Shown here in pieces: positions 53,331 to 62,227 of a stretch of 64,000 bases of DNA. The stretch covers positions 30,598 to 94,597 of the forward strand of contig JAEZRV010000065.1 of NCBI GenBank assembly GCA_023444055.1, in the 5' to 3' direction. Both the position numbers and the translations under genes were made by a program. The notes under the pieces are model-generated. The model searched no databases. It had not been told where the DNA came from and was given only the letters and a program-made list of their open reading frames with translations. The DNA comes from Bacillota bacterium. GTDB lineage: Bacteria > Bacillota > Clostridia > Acetivibrionales > DSM-1351. Position 1 is the first letter of the stretch, and every line of letters begins with the position of its first letter.

Positions 53331-53359
53331 TTGACAATGCAAATATATGTTGGTATACT
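53331..53359 (+). promoter_or_regulatory. promoter of the xylose operon
   Basis: TTGACA at 53331-53336, a 17-base spacer and TATACT at 53354-53359: near-consensus sigma-A, directly upstream of xylB. The operator overlaps its -10. Confidence 0.85.
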
Positions 53360-53381
53360 TTGTAATATAATATTACAAAGT
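53357..53381 (+). promoter_or_regulatory. operator of the xylose operon
   Basis: ACTTTGTAATA and TATTACAAAGT are perfect 11-bp inverted arms around a 3-base centre. The site overlaps the -10 box and the expected start point, so binding would block transcription. The ROK regulator encoded at 55213 is the obvious candidate repressor. Confidence 0.8.
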
Positions 53382-53401
53382 AACGTGAGGGTGGTGAGCA
53401 A

Positions 53402-54931
53402 TTGTCTTATCTTATTGGTATTGATTTAGGAACATCTGGAGTAAAGACAGTATTATTTGATGAAAACGGCAGACCTGTTGACAGCTCTACTGTTGAGTAT
53501 CCGTTGTATCAACCAAATTTAGGTTGGGCGGAGCAGAATCCTGAAGATTGGTGGAAGGGTACCTGCGAGAGTATAAATAATGTTATGTTAAAAAGTGGCG
53601 TAGATAAGCGAGATGTTAAGGGTGTAGGCTTATCTGGACAAATGCATGGAGCTGTTTTGCTAGACAAAGAGGACAAAGTATTAAGAAATGCAATTATTTG
53701 GTGTGACCAGAGAAGCGCTGCTGAGTGTGATCAGATCACGCAGCTTATTGGAAAAGAAAGATTAATTGAAATTACAGCAAATCCTGCACTTACAGGATTT
53801 ACTGCATCAAAAATAATGTGGGTAAAGAACAATGAACCACAGATTTTTGAAAAAATAGCAAAGATACTTTTGCCGAAGGACTATATAAGATTGAGACTTA
53901 CTGGGGAATATGCAACTGAGGTTTCTGATGCAAGCGGTATGCAGCTTATGAATATTGCTGAGAGAAAGTGGAGCAGCGAGGTCTTAGGTAAACTTGAAAT
54001 ATCTGAATCAATGTTGGGAAAAATGTATGAGTCCCAAGAGGTTACTGGTAAGGTTACAGCTTCTTCTGCAGCAGTAACTGGCTTAAATGAAGGAACTATA
54101 GTAGTAGGTGGTGCTGGTGACCAAGCTGCAGGTGCAGTTGGAAATGGAATTGTAAAACCTGGTGTTGTTTCATCGACTATTGGAACTTCAGGTGTTGTAT
54201 TTGCATATACAGACAAACTTACTATTGACCCATTAGGAAGAGTTCACACGTTCTGCCATGCTGTTCCAAACACATACCATATAATGGGTGTAACACAGGG
54301 TGCAGGTCTTTCGTTAAAATGGTTTAGAGATAACTTCTGTATGGAAGAACTTATGACTTCTGAATTGTCAAATATTGATGTCTATAAACTACTAGACGCT
54401 GAAGCGGAAAATATAAAGCCATGCAGTGAAGGACTTATATACTTGCCATATTTGATGGGAGAGAGAACTCCTCATCTAGATCCAAATGCAAGAGGAGTAT
54501 TCTTTGGATTAACTGCTAAACATACAAAGCCTCATTTCATACGTTCAATTATGGAGGGTGTAACATATAGCCTTAGAGATTGTTTTGAAATTATCAAAGG
54601 AATGGGTGTTGAAATTTCTGAGGTAAGAGCTTCCGGTGGTGGTGGAAAAAGTAGCATATGGAGACAGATGCAAGCTGATGTTTTTGGAACTAGCATAAAC
54701 AGAATATGTTCTGATGAAGGTCCTGCATTGGGTGTAGCAATTTTGGCCGGAGTTGGAGCCGGTATATATGATAGTGTACCTCAAGCATGTAACGATGTTA
54801 TAAAGGTTAAAGACAGCCTGCCACCTATTGAAGATAGAATAAAGAAATATGATGATTTTTATAAATTATATGTTCAATTGTACAAATCATTAAAAGGAGA
54901 TTTTACACAACTTAGCTCTACCCTAAAGTAA
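53402..54931 (+). CDS. xylB: xylulokinase
   Basis: This 509-aa FGGY kinase phosphorylates D-xylulose for entry into the pentose phosphate pathway. LIGIDLGTSGVKTVLFDE (ATPase), WAEQNPEDWW, the XylB-specific GLSGQMHGAVLLD, IWCDQRSAAEC, the catalytic Asp in GGAGDQAAGAVG and RASGGGGKSSIWRQMQADVFG are all present. The start is TTG 53402 after GAGGGTGGTG. It is first in the xylB-ROK-xylA cluster and is controlled by the promoter and operator immediately upstream. Confidence 0.95.
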   Translation: MSYLIGIDLGTSGVKTVLFDENGRPVDSSTVEYPLYQPNLGWAEQNPEDWWKGTCESINNVMLKSGVDKRDVKGVGLSGQMHGAVLLDKEDKVLRNAIIWCDQRSAAECDQITQLIGKERLIEITANPALTGFTASKIMWVKNNEPQIFEKIAKILLPKDYIRLRLTGEYATEVSDASGMQLMNIAERKWSSEVLGKLEISESMLGKMYESQEVTGKVTASSAAVTGLNEGTIVVGGAGDQAAGAVGNGIVKPGVVSSTIGTSGVVFAYTDKLTIDPLGRVHTFCHAVPNTYHIMGVTQGAGLSLKWFRDNFCMEELMTSELSNIDVYKLLDAEAENIKPCSEGLIYLPYLMGERTPHLDPNARGVFFGLTAKHTKPHFIRSIMEGVTYSLRDCFEIIKGMGVEISEVRASGGGGKSSIWRQMQADVFGTSINRICSDEGPALGVAILAGVGAGIYDSVPQACNDVIKVKDSLPPIEDRIKKYDDFYKLYVQLYKSLKGDFTQLSSTLK

Positions 54932-54950
54932 TACTATTTGAATATTTTAT

Positions 54951-55048
54951 AAGTCAATTACAGTTTGGGTTTGAATCTGTTTTATGCCTTCTTAAACCCA
55001 AAATATCGTCCTATATCATCAGATATTTTGCTGATAGTAATTGACTTT
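54951..55048 (+). repeat. dispersed hairpin repeat, copy C
   Basis: AAGTCAATTACAGTT starts it and GTAATTGACTTT (55037-55048) ends it. It contains an extra TTTGGGTTT/AAACCCAAA stem, then TATCGTCC and an inner ATCAG/CTGAT hairpin. It lies between xylB and the ROK gene. Confidence 0.8.
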
Positions 55049-55212
55049 AGTAACTCTGCATAAAGAGATTATATTTGCTTTTAAATTTATAATCGGCTGA
55101 TAAATAGTTTTAGATGAATTAAGAGTTTATAGCTAATAACGATAATTGTCACTGAAGAGTACTTGGGTGTATGATTAAACAGAGTTCAAATATTCAGTAG
55201 GGAGAATAGAGA

Positions 55213-56412
55213 ATGAAGACTGGTAAAACTGGGAACAATAAGTTCTTAAAAGAGTTAAACGAAACACATTTACTTGAACTAATAAGAACTAATAAACAAA
55301 TATCAAAGGCTGACCTTGCTCAGTTAACAGGTTTATCGCCAACAGCATGTGGAATTATAGTAACAAATCTGCTTGAAAAGGGTTATATCAGTGAAGCAGG
55401 TATTGGAGTATCTACTGGTGGAAGAAGACCAACCTTGTATGAGTTGATTCCAAAGAGCTATTTATCTATAGGTGTAGATATTGATGTAGATTTTATTAGA
55501 TTCGTATTAATAGACATTACTGGACAAGTTGAGTATCGGGATAAAATTCCTAGTAAATCAAACTATTCTGTATTAAAGTCGGTTGAGATAATTCAGGAAA
55601 AGATTAACCAGATTATTGGGGAATTTGATATAAAACAGGATAGGCTATTAGGTATTGGGGTGTCTGTTCCAGGAATGGTAGACAATATAACACATGAAGT
55701 AGTTTTTGCTCCAAATCTAGAATGGGAAAGTGTTGACTTACGAAGCAAGATGACCGATACAGGTGATTTTCCGATTTATGTTGATAACGAAGCTATATGT
55801 TCTGCAATATGTGAAAATTGGATTGGGTGCTGTATGAATAAAAAAGATTTCGTCTGCATAAACATGAAGTCTGGTATAGGATCAAGCATATTTGCAGGAG
55901 GTAATTTATACAGAGGTTGTTGTGGAAGCGCAGGAGAAATAGGGCATATTATGGTAGACCCAAGTGGACCAAAATGTGGATGTGGAAATTATGGGTGCTT
56001 AGAAACCTTGGCATCTTCTAGGGCAATGATAGAAAAAGCTCAAAGACAAATTAAACAAGGCTTGATAACAGATATTACAGATATAGATTCAATTACTTTT
56101 GATGATATTATCAGTTTAACAAAGGCTGGAAATGAGGCTACAAGAGCAATTTTAGTTGAGGCTTCGGGTTATCTGGGGTTGGCGGTAGCCAATTTAATTA
56201 ATACCATTAATCCTTCAAAAATAGTTTTGGGTAAGGAATTGGATAACTTTCCAGAGGACATTTTAGAGCATTTAAAAAATATAGCTTTAGCCAAGGCTCT
56301 TAAATATCCTGCGTCAAGTGTTGAAATAGTTACTTCAAAGTTAGGTAATGATACATCGGCACTTGGAGCTGCAATTATACCTTTGAAGAAACTCTTTGGC
56401 TATCAGATTTAA
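55213..56412 (+). CDS. ROK-family transcriptional regulator, probable xylose repressor
   Basis: This is a 399-aa protein. An N-terminal winged helix-turn-helix (LLELIRTNKQISKADLAQLTGLSPTACGIIVTNLLEKGYI) precedes a ROK sugar-binding domain with the zinc-binding signature GEIGHI followed by KCGCGNYGCLETLAS. XylR-type ROK regulators repress xylose genes and release DNA when xylose is bound. Its place between xylB and xylA supports that function, and the 25-bp palindrome at 53357 is its probable target. It probably lacks kinase activity. The start ATG 55213 has AGGGAG upstream. I would name it xylR only provisionally. Confidence 0.88.
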   Translation: MKTGKTGNNKFLKELNETHLLELIRTNKQISKADLAQLTGLSPTACGIIVTNLLEKGYISEAGIGVSTGGRRPTLYELIPKSYLSIGVDIDVDFIRFVLIDITGQVEYRDKIPSKSNYSVLKSVEIIQEKINQIIGEFDIKQDRLLGIGVSVPGMVDNITHEVVFAPNLEWESVDLRSKMTDTGDFPIYVDNEAICSAICENWIGCCMNKKDFVCINMKSGIGSSIFAGGNLYRGCCGSAGEIGHIMVDPSGPKCGCGNYGCLETLASSRAMIEKAQRQIKQGLITDITDIDSITFDDIISLTKAGNEATRAILVEASGYLGLAVANLINTINPSKIVLGKELDNFPEDILEHLKNIALAKALKYPASSVEIVTSKLGNDTSALGAAIIPLKKLFGYQI

Positions 56413-56473
56413 AAGATATAAATGTATTCAATAGATTTTAGTAAATAAAAATATAATTTAGCGGAGGTTTATT

Positions 56474-57793
56474 ATGTCAGAAATTTTTAAGGGAATTGAT
56501 AAAATTAAATTTGAAGGAAGTAAATCAGATAATCCATTAGCATTTAAGTATTATGATGAAAATGCTGTTATCGGTGGAAAGACAATGAAAGAGCATTTGA
56601 GATTTGCGGTAGCATATTGGCATACTTTTGCAGCGCCAGGAGCTGATATGTTTGGAGCAGGATCATATGATAGATCTTGGAATACAATATCAGACCCAAT
56701 GGAATTGGCAAAGTACAAAGTTGAAGCAAATTTTGAATTCGTTGAAAAATTAGGAGCACCTTTCTTCTGCTTCCATGATAGAGACATCGCACCAGAAGGA
56801 GCAACTTTAGCTGAAACTAATAAAAATCTTGATGTTATTACAGCTTGCATTAAAGATAGAATGAAATCCAGTGATGTAAAGCTTCTCTGGGGAACAACTA
56901 ATGCTTTTGGTAACCCAAGATTTATGCATGGTGCTTCAACATCTCCAAATGCAGATGTATTTGCTTATGCTGCAGCTCAAGTTAAAAAGGCAATGGAAAT
57001 AACAAATGAGCTAGGCGGAGAAAACTATGTATTCTGGGGTGGCAGAGAAGGATATGAAACTCTATTAAATACAGATATGAAGCTTGAGTTAGATAACCTT
57101 GCAAGATTCTTAAAGATGGCTGTAGATTATGCAAAAGAGATTGGATTTAAAGGACAGTTCTTAATTGAACCAAAGCCAAAGGAACCAACAAAACATCAAT
57201 ATGACTTTGACACAGCAACAGTTATTGGCTTCTTAAAGACATACGGCTTAGACCCATACTTTAAGATGAATATTGAAGCAAACCACGCAACTCTAGCAGG
57301 ACATACTTTCCAGCACGAACTAGCAACTTGTAGAATAAACAACATGCTTGGAAGTATAGACGCAAACCAAGGTGATGTAATGTTAGGTTGGGATACAGAC
57401 CAATTCCCAACTAATATCTACGATGCTTCTCTTGCTATGCTTGAAGTATTAAAAGCTGGTGGACTAACTAAAGGTGGATTGAACTTTGACTCAAAAGTAA
57501 GAAGAGGTTCATTCGAGCCATCTGACTTATTCTATGGACATATTGCTGGTATGGATACATTTGCAAAGGGACTTGTTATTGCTAACAAGATTATAGAAGA
57601 TGGCAAGTTCGATAAGTTTGTTGCTGAAAGATATTCAAGCTATACTACTGGAATAGGTAAAGATATAGTTGAAGGCAAAGTTGGATTCAAGGAATTAGAA
57701 AAACATGTATTGAACCTAACAGTACAGAATAAGTCGGGACGTCAAGAAATGTTAGAAGCATTATTAAATCAGTATATATATGAAACAAAATAA
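56474..57793 (+). CDS. xylA: xylose isomerase
   Basis: This 439-aa class II xylose isomerase converts D-xylose to D-xylulose (and glucose to fructose). Catalytic and metal residues are visible: FCFHDRDIAPEG (His, Asp), IEPKPKEPTKHQYD (Glu, Lys), IEANHATLAGH (Glu, His), GSIDANQGD and GWDTDQFPT (Asp). The length is typical of clostridial enzymes. GGAGG precedes the ATG. It ends the xyl cluster and is followed by a long terminator. No xylose transporter is encoded nearby. Confidence 0.97.
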   Translation: MSEIFKGIDKIKFEGSKSDNPLAFKYYDENAVIGGKTMKEHLRFAVAYWHTFAAPGADMFGAGSYDRSWNTISDPMELAKYKVEANFEFVEKLGAPFFCFHDRDIAPEGATLAETNKNLDVITACIKDRMKSSDVKLLWGTTNAFGNPRFMHGASTSPNADVFAYAAAQVKKAMEITNELGGENYVFWGGREGYETLLNTDMKLELDNLARFLKMAVDYAKEIGFKGQFLIEPKPKEPTKHQYDFDTATVIGFLKTYGLDPYFKMNIEANHATLAGHTFQHELATCRINNMLGSIDANQGDVMLGWDTDQFPTNIYDASLAMLEVLKAGGLTKGGLNFDSKVRRGSFEPSDLFYGHIAGMDTFAKGLVIANKIIEDGKFDKFVAERYSSYTTGIGKDIVEGKVGFKELEKHVLNLTVQNKSGRQEMLEALLNQYIYETK

Positions 57794-57868
57794 TTGCTTT
57801 AATATACTACAATATAAATGCTTTAAATTTCAGTAATGTAGGATAATTATATAGGATTTTATAAATAA

Positions 57869-57943
57869 AGGCATACGGGTAATTTCCAGAAAATAAGAAG
57901 CAAACAATTGCGTTTTTTCTGATAAATTACCTGTATGCCTTTT
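57869..57943 (+). terminator. long hairpin terminator after xylA
   Basis: AGGCATACGGGTAATTT (57869-57885) pairs with AAATTACCTGTATGCCT (57924-57940) through 17 pairs, including one G-U, and an inner CAGAAAA/TTTTCTG stem. TTT follows. Confidence 0.8.
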
Positions 57944-58090
57944 GCTGTTTGGATGCAAAAGAAAGAATGGTAATTGTTGAAGAGCCAGTAGTTTTAATAA
58001 TTGATTGGTACTTTGTTTGCATAAAAGTGTCACATAATGTTTGTTTGACATATTATAGATTAGAAAAGTAAAAAGGAGTGACTAATCATT

Positions 58091-58765
58091 ATGTCAAATG
58101 AATTTATAGGAGGATTCCCCCCTCCACCGCCACCACCACAGCATAATAAAACATTGCAGGTTCCTGTAATAATAGGCTGGGGCGAAAAGCAGAAATTGGT
58201 AGTTAAGGAGATAACCGTAGGGAAACCATGTGGAGATAAAGGACCAGTATTAGATTTGATTCCGGGTCCAGAACCATGTCCACCAGCAGCTATTTTTAGA
58301 ATTGTTGATGTAGATAAAGAAGTTGTAATAACAAAAACAAAATTAGTTCCAAGAATTGAATCAGACATCCCAACTTGCAGCCCTGCTAAAGAGTATTTCA
58401 GTAAAATAATTATAAATGGGTATGTTGACAAAAATGTTATTTACAAAACAATCACATGTCATACAAAAGATGATGTTATGGGAGGATTAAACCAGATTAC
58501 AACACGCGCATACTTCTCAACATTTGTTGAAATCAAGTCAAAAGAGCCAGTTAAAGAGACTGATAGGGCAGAGATCGTTAGTGCAATAGTTGAAGGAGAA
58601 GATGAGGAGTTATTAGATCCTAATCCAGTAGATAAATGCGGACCTGAGTGGGCAGTAACCTATAACAAACTTCTTGAAAAAATGCTTATTAGAATAACTG
58701 CAAAAGTTGTTAGAATTGAACATGTAACTGTAAAACCAGAATGTCCACCTCCTTGTTTGGAATAA
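58091..58765 (+). CDS. SPOCS/DUF3794 domain protein, probable spore coat or exosporium protein
   Basis: This 224-aa protein starts with a short seven-Pro segment (GGFPPPPPPPQ) followed by a DUF3794 (SPOCS) domain. Recognisable pieces are SKIIINGYVDKNVIYKT, RAYFSTFVEIKS, the acidic ...VEGEDEELLDPN... and LLEKMLIRITAKVVRIEHVTV. Cys/Pro-rich ends (CPPAAIF, PECPPPCLE) recall clostridial exosporium proteins of the Csx type, which self-assemble into crystalline layers. AAGGAG precedes the ATG. It would be made in the mother cell during sporulation; no sigma-E/K promoter could be fixed by eye. Confidence 0.78.
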   Translation: MSNEFIGGFPPPPPPPQHNKTLQVPVIIGWGEKQKLVVKEITVGKPCGDKGPVLDLIPGPEPCPPAAIFRIVDVDKEVVITKTKLVPRIESDIPTCSPAKEYFSKIIINGYVDKNVIYKTITCHTKDDVMGGLNQITTRAYFSTFVEIKSKEPVKETDRAEIVSAIVEGEDEELLDPNPVDKCGPEWAVTYNKLLEKMLIRITAKVVRIEHVTVKPECPPPCLE

Positions 58766-58959
58766 TCTAAATTAAATGCAGAACACATAAAAATGACCTT
58801 ACCTGAGGTGATAGTATAGGTTATAGTATTTTTAATGCTGTTAGCTTTTTGCTTTTGCATCGCACTGTATCAGCGGTAATTAAATTTAGTTTTTGTGTTT
58901 TAGTCGGAAAAAATAATATAAGTGACATTACCTTGCAAAAGCATTTCTTATTTGAGCTT

Positions 58960-58983
58960 AAAGAGCTACCTTGGTAGCTCTTT
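58960..58983. terminator. 24-bp palindrome between convergent genes
   Basis: AAAGAGCTACC, TT, GGTAGCTCTTT. It overlaps the stop codon of the minus-strand gene. The loop is short, so it is probably a hairpin terminator or a mutual stop for convergent transcripts. Confidence 0.7.
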
Positions 58984-59836
58984 AGTCTTTATCATTGTTT
59001 TTTAATGCATCAAAGTCCATATACATCATTTCTTCTACTTTTGAACTGTCACTATCCTCAAACTGCCAAGTTCTAGATGAAATATTGTATTCACAATTTC
59101 CTTGAGAGTTTGCATAAAAATTTTCATTTAGTGTATCTGTAGTATCTTTTGTGCCATCTATATCTTCAGACTCTGTAATATCGTTATTTTTAGCAGGATC
59201 AAAAGGAGTGTCACAGCTTTTAGTGGTATAAGCAGTTGAAACGCTGATATCTGACGTGTTGGCATCGGTAATTTTAGTACTATTAACTCTGTTTACAATT
59301 TCAGCTAAATTAATAGTGCCTATGGTATTTGAAGAATTTGCAGTTACAATATTATTAATACTATTTGCATCAGCTATTGGCTTTAAAGAAGTACCACTAT
59401 TTACAGCAATAACACTATCGATATTCTTTATGGAATCATCTGTATCACAGGCAATACATGATACTCTTATTTCTCCAGAAACTTCAATATTCCAAAATGA
59501 ACGAAGCCTGCTCTTGCTTATATAGTTATATTTACATGATGGCTGCAATAAGAGTTCAGCTTTTATTTCACTTTTCTCTAATGTATCAAACAGAACTATT
59601 TCACAAAAATTTTTCCTTAACGTAAATGATTTATAACTAGCTTCTTTACTAGCGTTAGGCTGTCTATAGAAAACTAGTACCTTGTATTCTCCAAAAACAG
59701 CAATTTCTTTCTCTGATATTATTTTTGAGAATATATCCTCAGCACTTGCATAGCAATTAATAATAACTGAGTTAAAGGGTTTCTGGGATTGAATTGTGCT
59801 GGAAAATGCTATATTGGTCTCGTATGCTAGAGCCAT
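58982..59836 (-). CDS. hypothetical protein with low-complexity C-terminal half
   Basis: This 284-aa protein is unrecognised. The first 130 residues look folded and beta-rich (VFGEYKVLVFYRQ, SFTLRKNFCEIVLFDTL, IKAELLLQPSC, WNIEVSGEIRVSCIACD). The GEYKVLVFY...GEIRVS pattern is loosely like spore-coat assembly domains; this is a weak impression. The rest is Asn/Ser/Thr/Asp-rich linker (residues 135-260), ending in SRTWQFEDSD...MYMDFDALKNNDKD. AGGAG lies before the ATG. It is convergent with the SPOCS gene, so a sporulation role is plausible by position only. Confidence 0.6.
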   Translation of the reverse strand: MALAYETNIAFSSTIQSQKPFNSVIINCYASAEDIFSKIISEKEIAVFGEYKVLVFYRQPNASKEASYKSFTLRKNFCEIVLFDTLEKSEIKAELLLQPSCKYNYISKSRLRSFWNIEVSGEIRVSCIACDTDDSIKNIDSVIAVNSGTSLKPIADANSINNIVTANSSNTIGTINLAEIVNRVNSTKITDANTSDISVSTAYTTKSCDTPFDPAKNNDITESEDIDGTKDTTDTLNENFYANSQGNCEYNISSRTWQFEDSDSSKVEEMMYMDFDALKNNDKD

Positions 59837-60230
59837 GTGTTACATCTCCTAACAAATAATTATTTTTATAGCGGTAATTTTATGCATACTTAACAATATG
59901 AAATTTCATTCCAAAATATTACGATAATTGAGATATTGTTTAATAACACAATTATTCTATCTAAAAGAGCGATTAAAATGCTTTCTATTTCTATTTTTTT
60001 AGAATATGAAATGGTTCTTAATAAAAACACTTTGATTGGTCCGTTTACAGGTGTTTTACCTTCCTTGTTATTCTTATACAAATACAGGACATGCAGTGCC
60101 TTGACATTGGTATGTTATATACGTAAAATTATTATTAGGTAATAATTAAGACTCAGATATGTTAGGTAAATAAAGGAGTCAAATAAGGTTGAAAGAAATT
60201 GCTAATACGGTTAGAGGAGGTGCCGAGTCC
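59837..60230. other. intergenic region upstream of acyltransferase gene
   Basis: AT-rich divergent spacer of about 390 bases, with no supported gene. Short open frames on both strands lack ribosome sites. Confidence 0.4.
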
Positions 60231-60260
60231 ATGTCATTTCTGTCATTTAGTTTTGTGTAG
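60231..60260 (+). CDS. possible 9-residue leader peptide
   Basis: ATG 60231 has AGGAGG ten bases upstream and encodes MSFLSFSFV, then TAG. The next ATG (60262) begins one base after the stop, in the frame of the acyltransferase. The best ribosome site of this region therefore serves this tiny frame, and the downstream gene may be translated by re-initiation. Confidence 0.35.
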   Translation: MSFLSFSFV

Positions 60261-60261
60261 A

Positions 60262-61572
60262 ATGTGGGACATGGGCATATTGATGAAAAACAAAGCTAAT
60301 TCTGAAACAAAATGGCACAAACTTGATAACACTGCAAATGTTTTTCCTATAATTTCAAATAAGACTTATAGTAGCGTTTATAGAGTTGCAGTTCGTCTTA
60401 AAAAAGAAATCAATGGTCATATGCTCCAAGAGGCCTTAGTTAAAACTTTACCAGCATTCAGCTCTTTTGGCGTTAAGCTTAAGCGCGGAGTTTTTTGGTA
60501 CTACTTTGAAGCAAATAAAAAGCAGCCTCAGGTTGAAAAGGAGCAGACCTATCCATGTGCTTTTATAGATCCTAATAATAATAATCAGTTTCTTTTTAAG
60601 GTTACTTACTTTGGAAAGCGTATTAACCTTGAAGTTTTTCATGTCATTACTGATGGTACTGGAGCTTTAAAATTTCTGAAAGCATTAACTTACAATTACA
60701 TAAAACTAGTATGCAAAGGGAATTTATCTGATAATGCATTGAAAATGCCTGTTGTTGATGTTTTATCAGATATTGAGGATAGTTATCATAAAAACTATAG
60801 AAAGCGCTCCTTTCCTAAATATAAAGTAAAAAGAGCGTATAAGCTAAAAGGGGACATGCTTCCCCTATTTACAATGGGAGTTATTCATGGCATTGCTAAC
60901 ATAGAGCCCTTATTGGCATTATGTAAAAAGAAGAATGTAAGTCTCACACAATATATATCAACGCTTATTATTTGGTGTATTTACAAGGAGTATTTAAATG
61001 AGCAGAATAATAGGAGGCCCATACAAGTTAATATACCGGTTAATTTGCGCCGATTTTTCAATTCTACAACAGAGATGAATTTTTTCTCTTATATTAATGT
61101 TGGGTTTACAAGTTCTAAAAGCAATTATACTTTTGATGAAATGTTAGATATAATTTCAACGCAATTTAAAGAACAGCTTACAAAAGAGAAATTATCTCAG
61201 ACTATTTCAAACAATGTATCCACAGAAAAAAATATATTTATACGTTTTTCACCTTTAGCTTTAAAGCATTTAGGTGTCAAAATAGCATACGTTAGTTCAG
61301 CGAAGGCCAATACAGTTGTTCTCTCAAACTTGGGTAAAGTTGAAGTTTACGATGAATTCAAAGAATATATAGATGGATTTGAAACATTAATTGGTGTGTC
61401 AAAATCTGAGCCAATAAAATGTGCTATTTGTTCTTTTGAAGGCAGGATCATTTTTACGTTTACTTCTATTTTAAAACACCCATATTTGCAGAGAGCGTTC
61501 TTTAGGCATCTTTCCGATGAGGGAATAGATGTAAAGATAGAAAGCAATGGTGTTTACTATGAAGACATGTAA
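60262..61572 (+). CDS. condensation/alcohol-acetyltransferase-like protein
   Basis: This is a 436-aa CoA-dependent acyltransferase-fold protein (AATase/condensation superfamily). The active-site motif is HVITDGTGALKFL (H-x-x-x-D-G) near residue 127. A C-terminal VVLSNLGKV resembles the DFGWG-side strand of the second half. The frame is open to TTG 60199; ATGs at 60262, 60271 and 60283 are possible starts. None has a clear own ribosome site, hence low certainty in the N-terminus. It is followed, overlapping by 26 bases, by a DUF6320-type membrane protein, a pairing common in Clostridia. It may acylate a cell-envelope or lipid alcohol. The substrate is unknown. Confidence 0.75.
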   Translation: MWDMGILMKNKANSETKWHKLDNTANVFPIISNKTYSSVYRVAVRLKKEINGHMLQEALVKTLPAFSSFGVKLKRGVFWYYFEANKKQPQVEKEQTYPCAFIDPNNNNQFLFKVTYFGKRINLEVFHVITDGTGALKFLKALTYNYIKLVCKGNLSDNALKMPVVDVLSDIEDSYHKNYRKRSFPKYKVKRAYKLKGDMLPLFTMGVIHGIANIEPLLALCKKKNVSLTQYISTLIIWCIYKEYLNEQNNRRPIQVNIPVNLRRFFNSTTEMNFFSYINVGFTSSKSNYTFDEMLDIISTQFKEQLTKEKLSQTISNNVSTEKNIFIRFSPLALKHLGVKIAYVSSAKANTVVLSNLGKVEVYDEFKEYIDGFETLIGVSKSEPIKCAICSFEGRIIFTFTSILKHPYLQRAFFRHLSDEGIDVKIESNGVYYEDM

Positions 61573-62227
61573 AAGATGTAAAGTTAATATTGGAGAAGAT
61601 ACTAAAATATGCCCATTATGCAGAACAGTACTATCTAGTATAGATAGTACTAAGCATGATAAGACATATCCTGAAATAGAAGTAAACTTGCATAAATATA
61701 ATATTGTAAAAAGATTATTTATGTTTGTATCAATACTATCTGCAGTTGGATCAGTTATTACAAACTATTTAACATACAATGGTGTAATGTGGTCATTGAT
61801 TACTATTTCAGCGATAATATATTTTTGGATTATAATGAGTTACTCGATAAAACGTAACAGAAGTATTGCTTCGCATATATTAGTACAGCTTATATGTACA
61901 TCAATTCTTGTTGTAGTAATGGATTATTCAATTGGTTATAGTGGATGGTCGGTAAACAATGTAATACCCGAAATCATGATATTGGCTAATGTTGCAGTTT
62001 TAATTTTAGTTTTTGTTAATCGTATGTATTGGCATACTTATGTGATAAATCAGATAGTAATTGCTATTTGTGGACTAATACCGGGCATTCTTTTGCTTTG
62101 TGGATTAATCACGGCTATAATGCCTACGGTGATAGCAACTGCAACATCATTTTTAGTGCTAGTTATAATGATAATCTTTGGAGATAAAACAATTAAAAGT
62201 GAGTTGAAAAGAAGATTTCATTTTTAA
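61547..62227 (+). CDS. zinc-ribbon plus multi-TM protein, DUF6320-type
   Basis: This 226-aa protein has an N-terminal zinc ribbon CKRCKVNIGEDTKICPLC (four Cys), then a short linker and five to six hydrophobic helices (from about residue 58 to 215), ending in a basic tail. This architecture matches the DUF6320 family usually encoded directly after an AATase-like protein. ATG 61547 and ATG 61559 are both possible; both overlap the upstream gene, indicating coupling. It is probably a membrane partner of the acyltransferase. Function is unknown. Confidence 0.78.
   Translation: MVFTMKTCKRCKVNIGEDTKICPLCRTVLSSIDSTKHDKTYPEIEVNLHKYNIVKRLFMFVSILSAVGSVITNYLTYNGVMWSLITISAIIYFWIIMSYSIKRNRSIASHILVQLICTSILVVVMDYSIGYSGWSVNNVIPEIMILANVAVLILVFVNRMYWHTYVINQIVIAICGLIPGILLLCGLITAIMPTVIATATSFLVLVIMIIFGDKTIKSELKRRFHF

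Noticed and set aside
53402..54931. Second copy of the FGGY kinase at 15463
   Set aside because: The substrate-side motifs differ (GQMHGA versus GLYGGSG), so these are different family members and not a duplication.
57830..58051. 73-aa minus-strand frame after xylA
   Set aside because: It overlaps the long xylA terminator hairpin and has no ribosome site.
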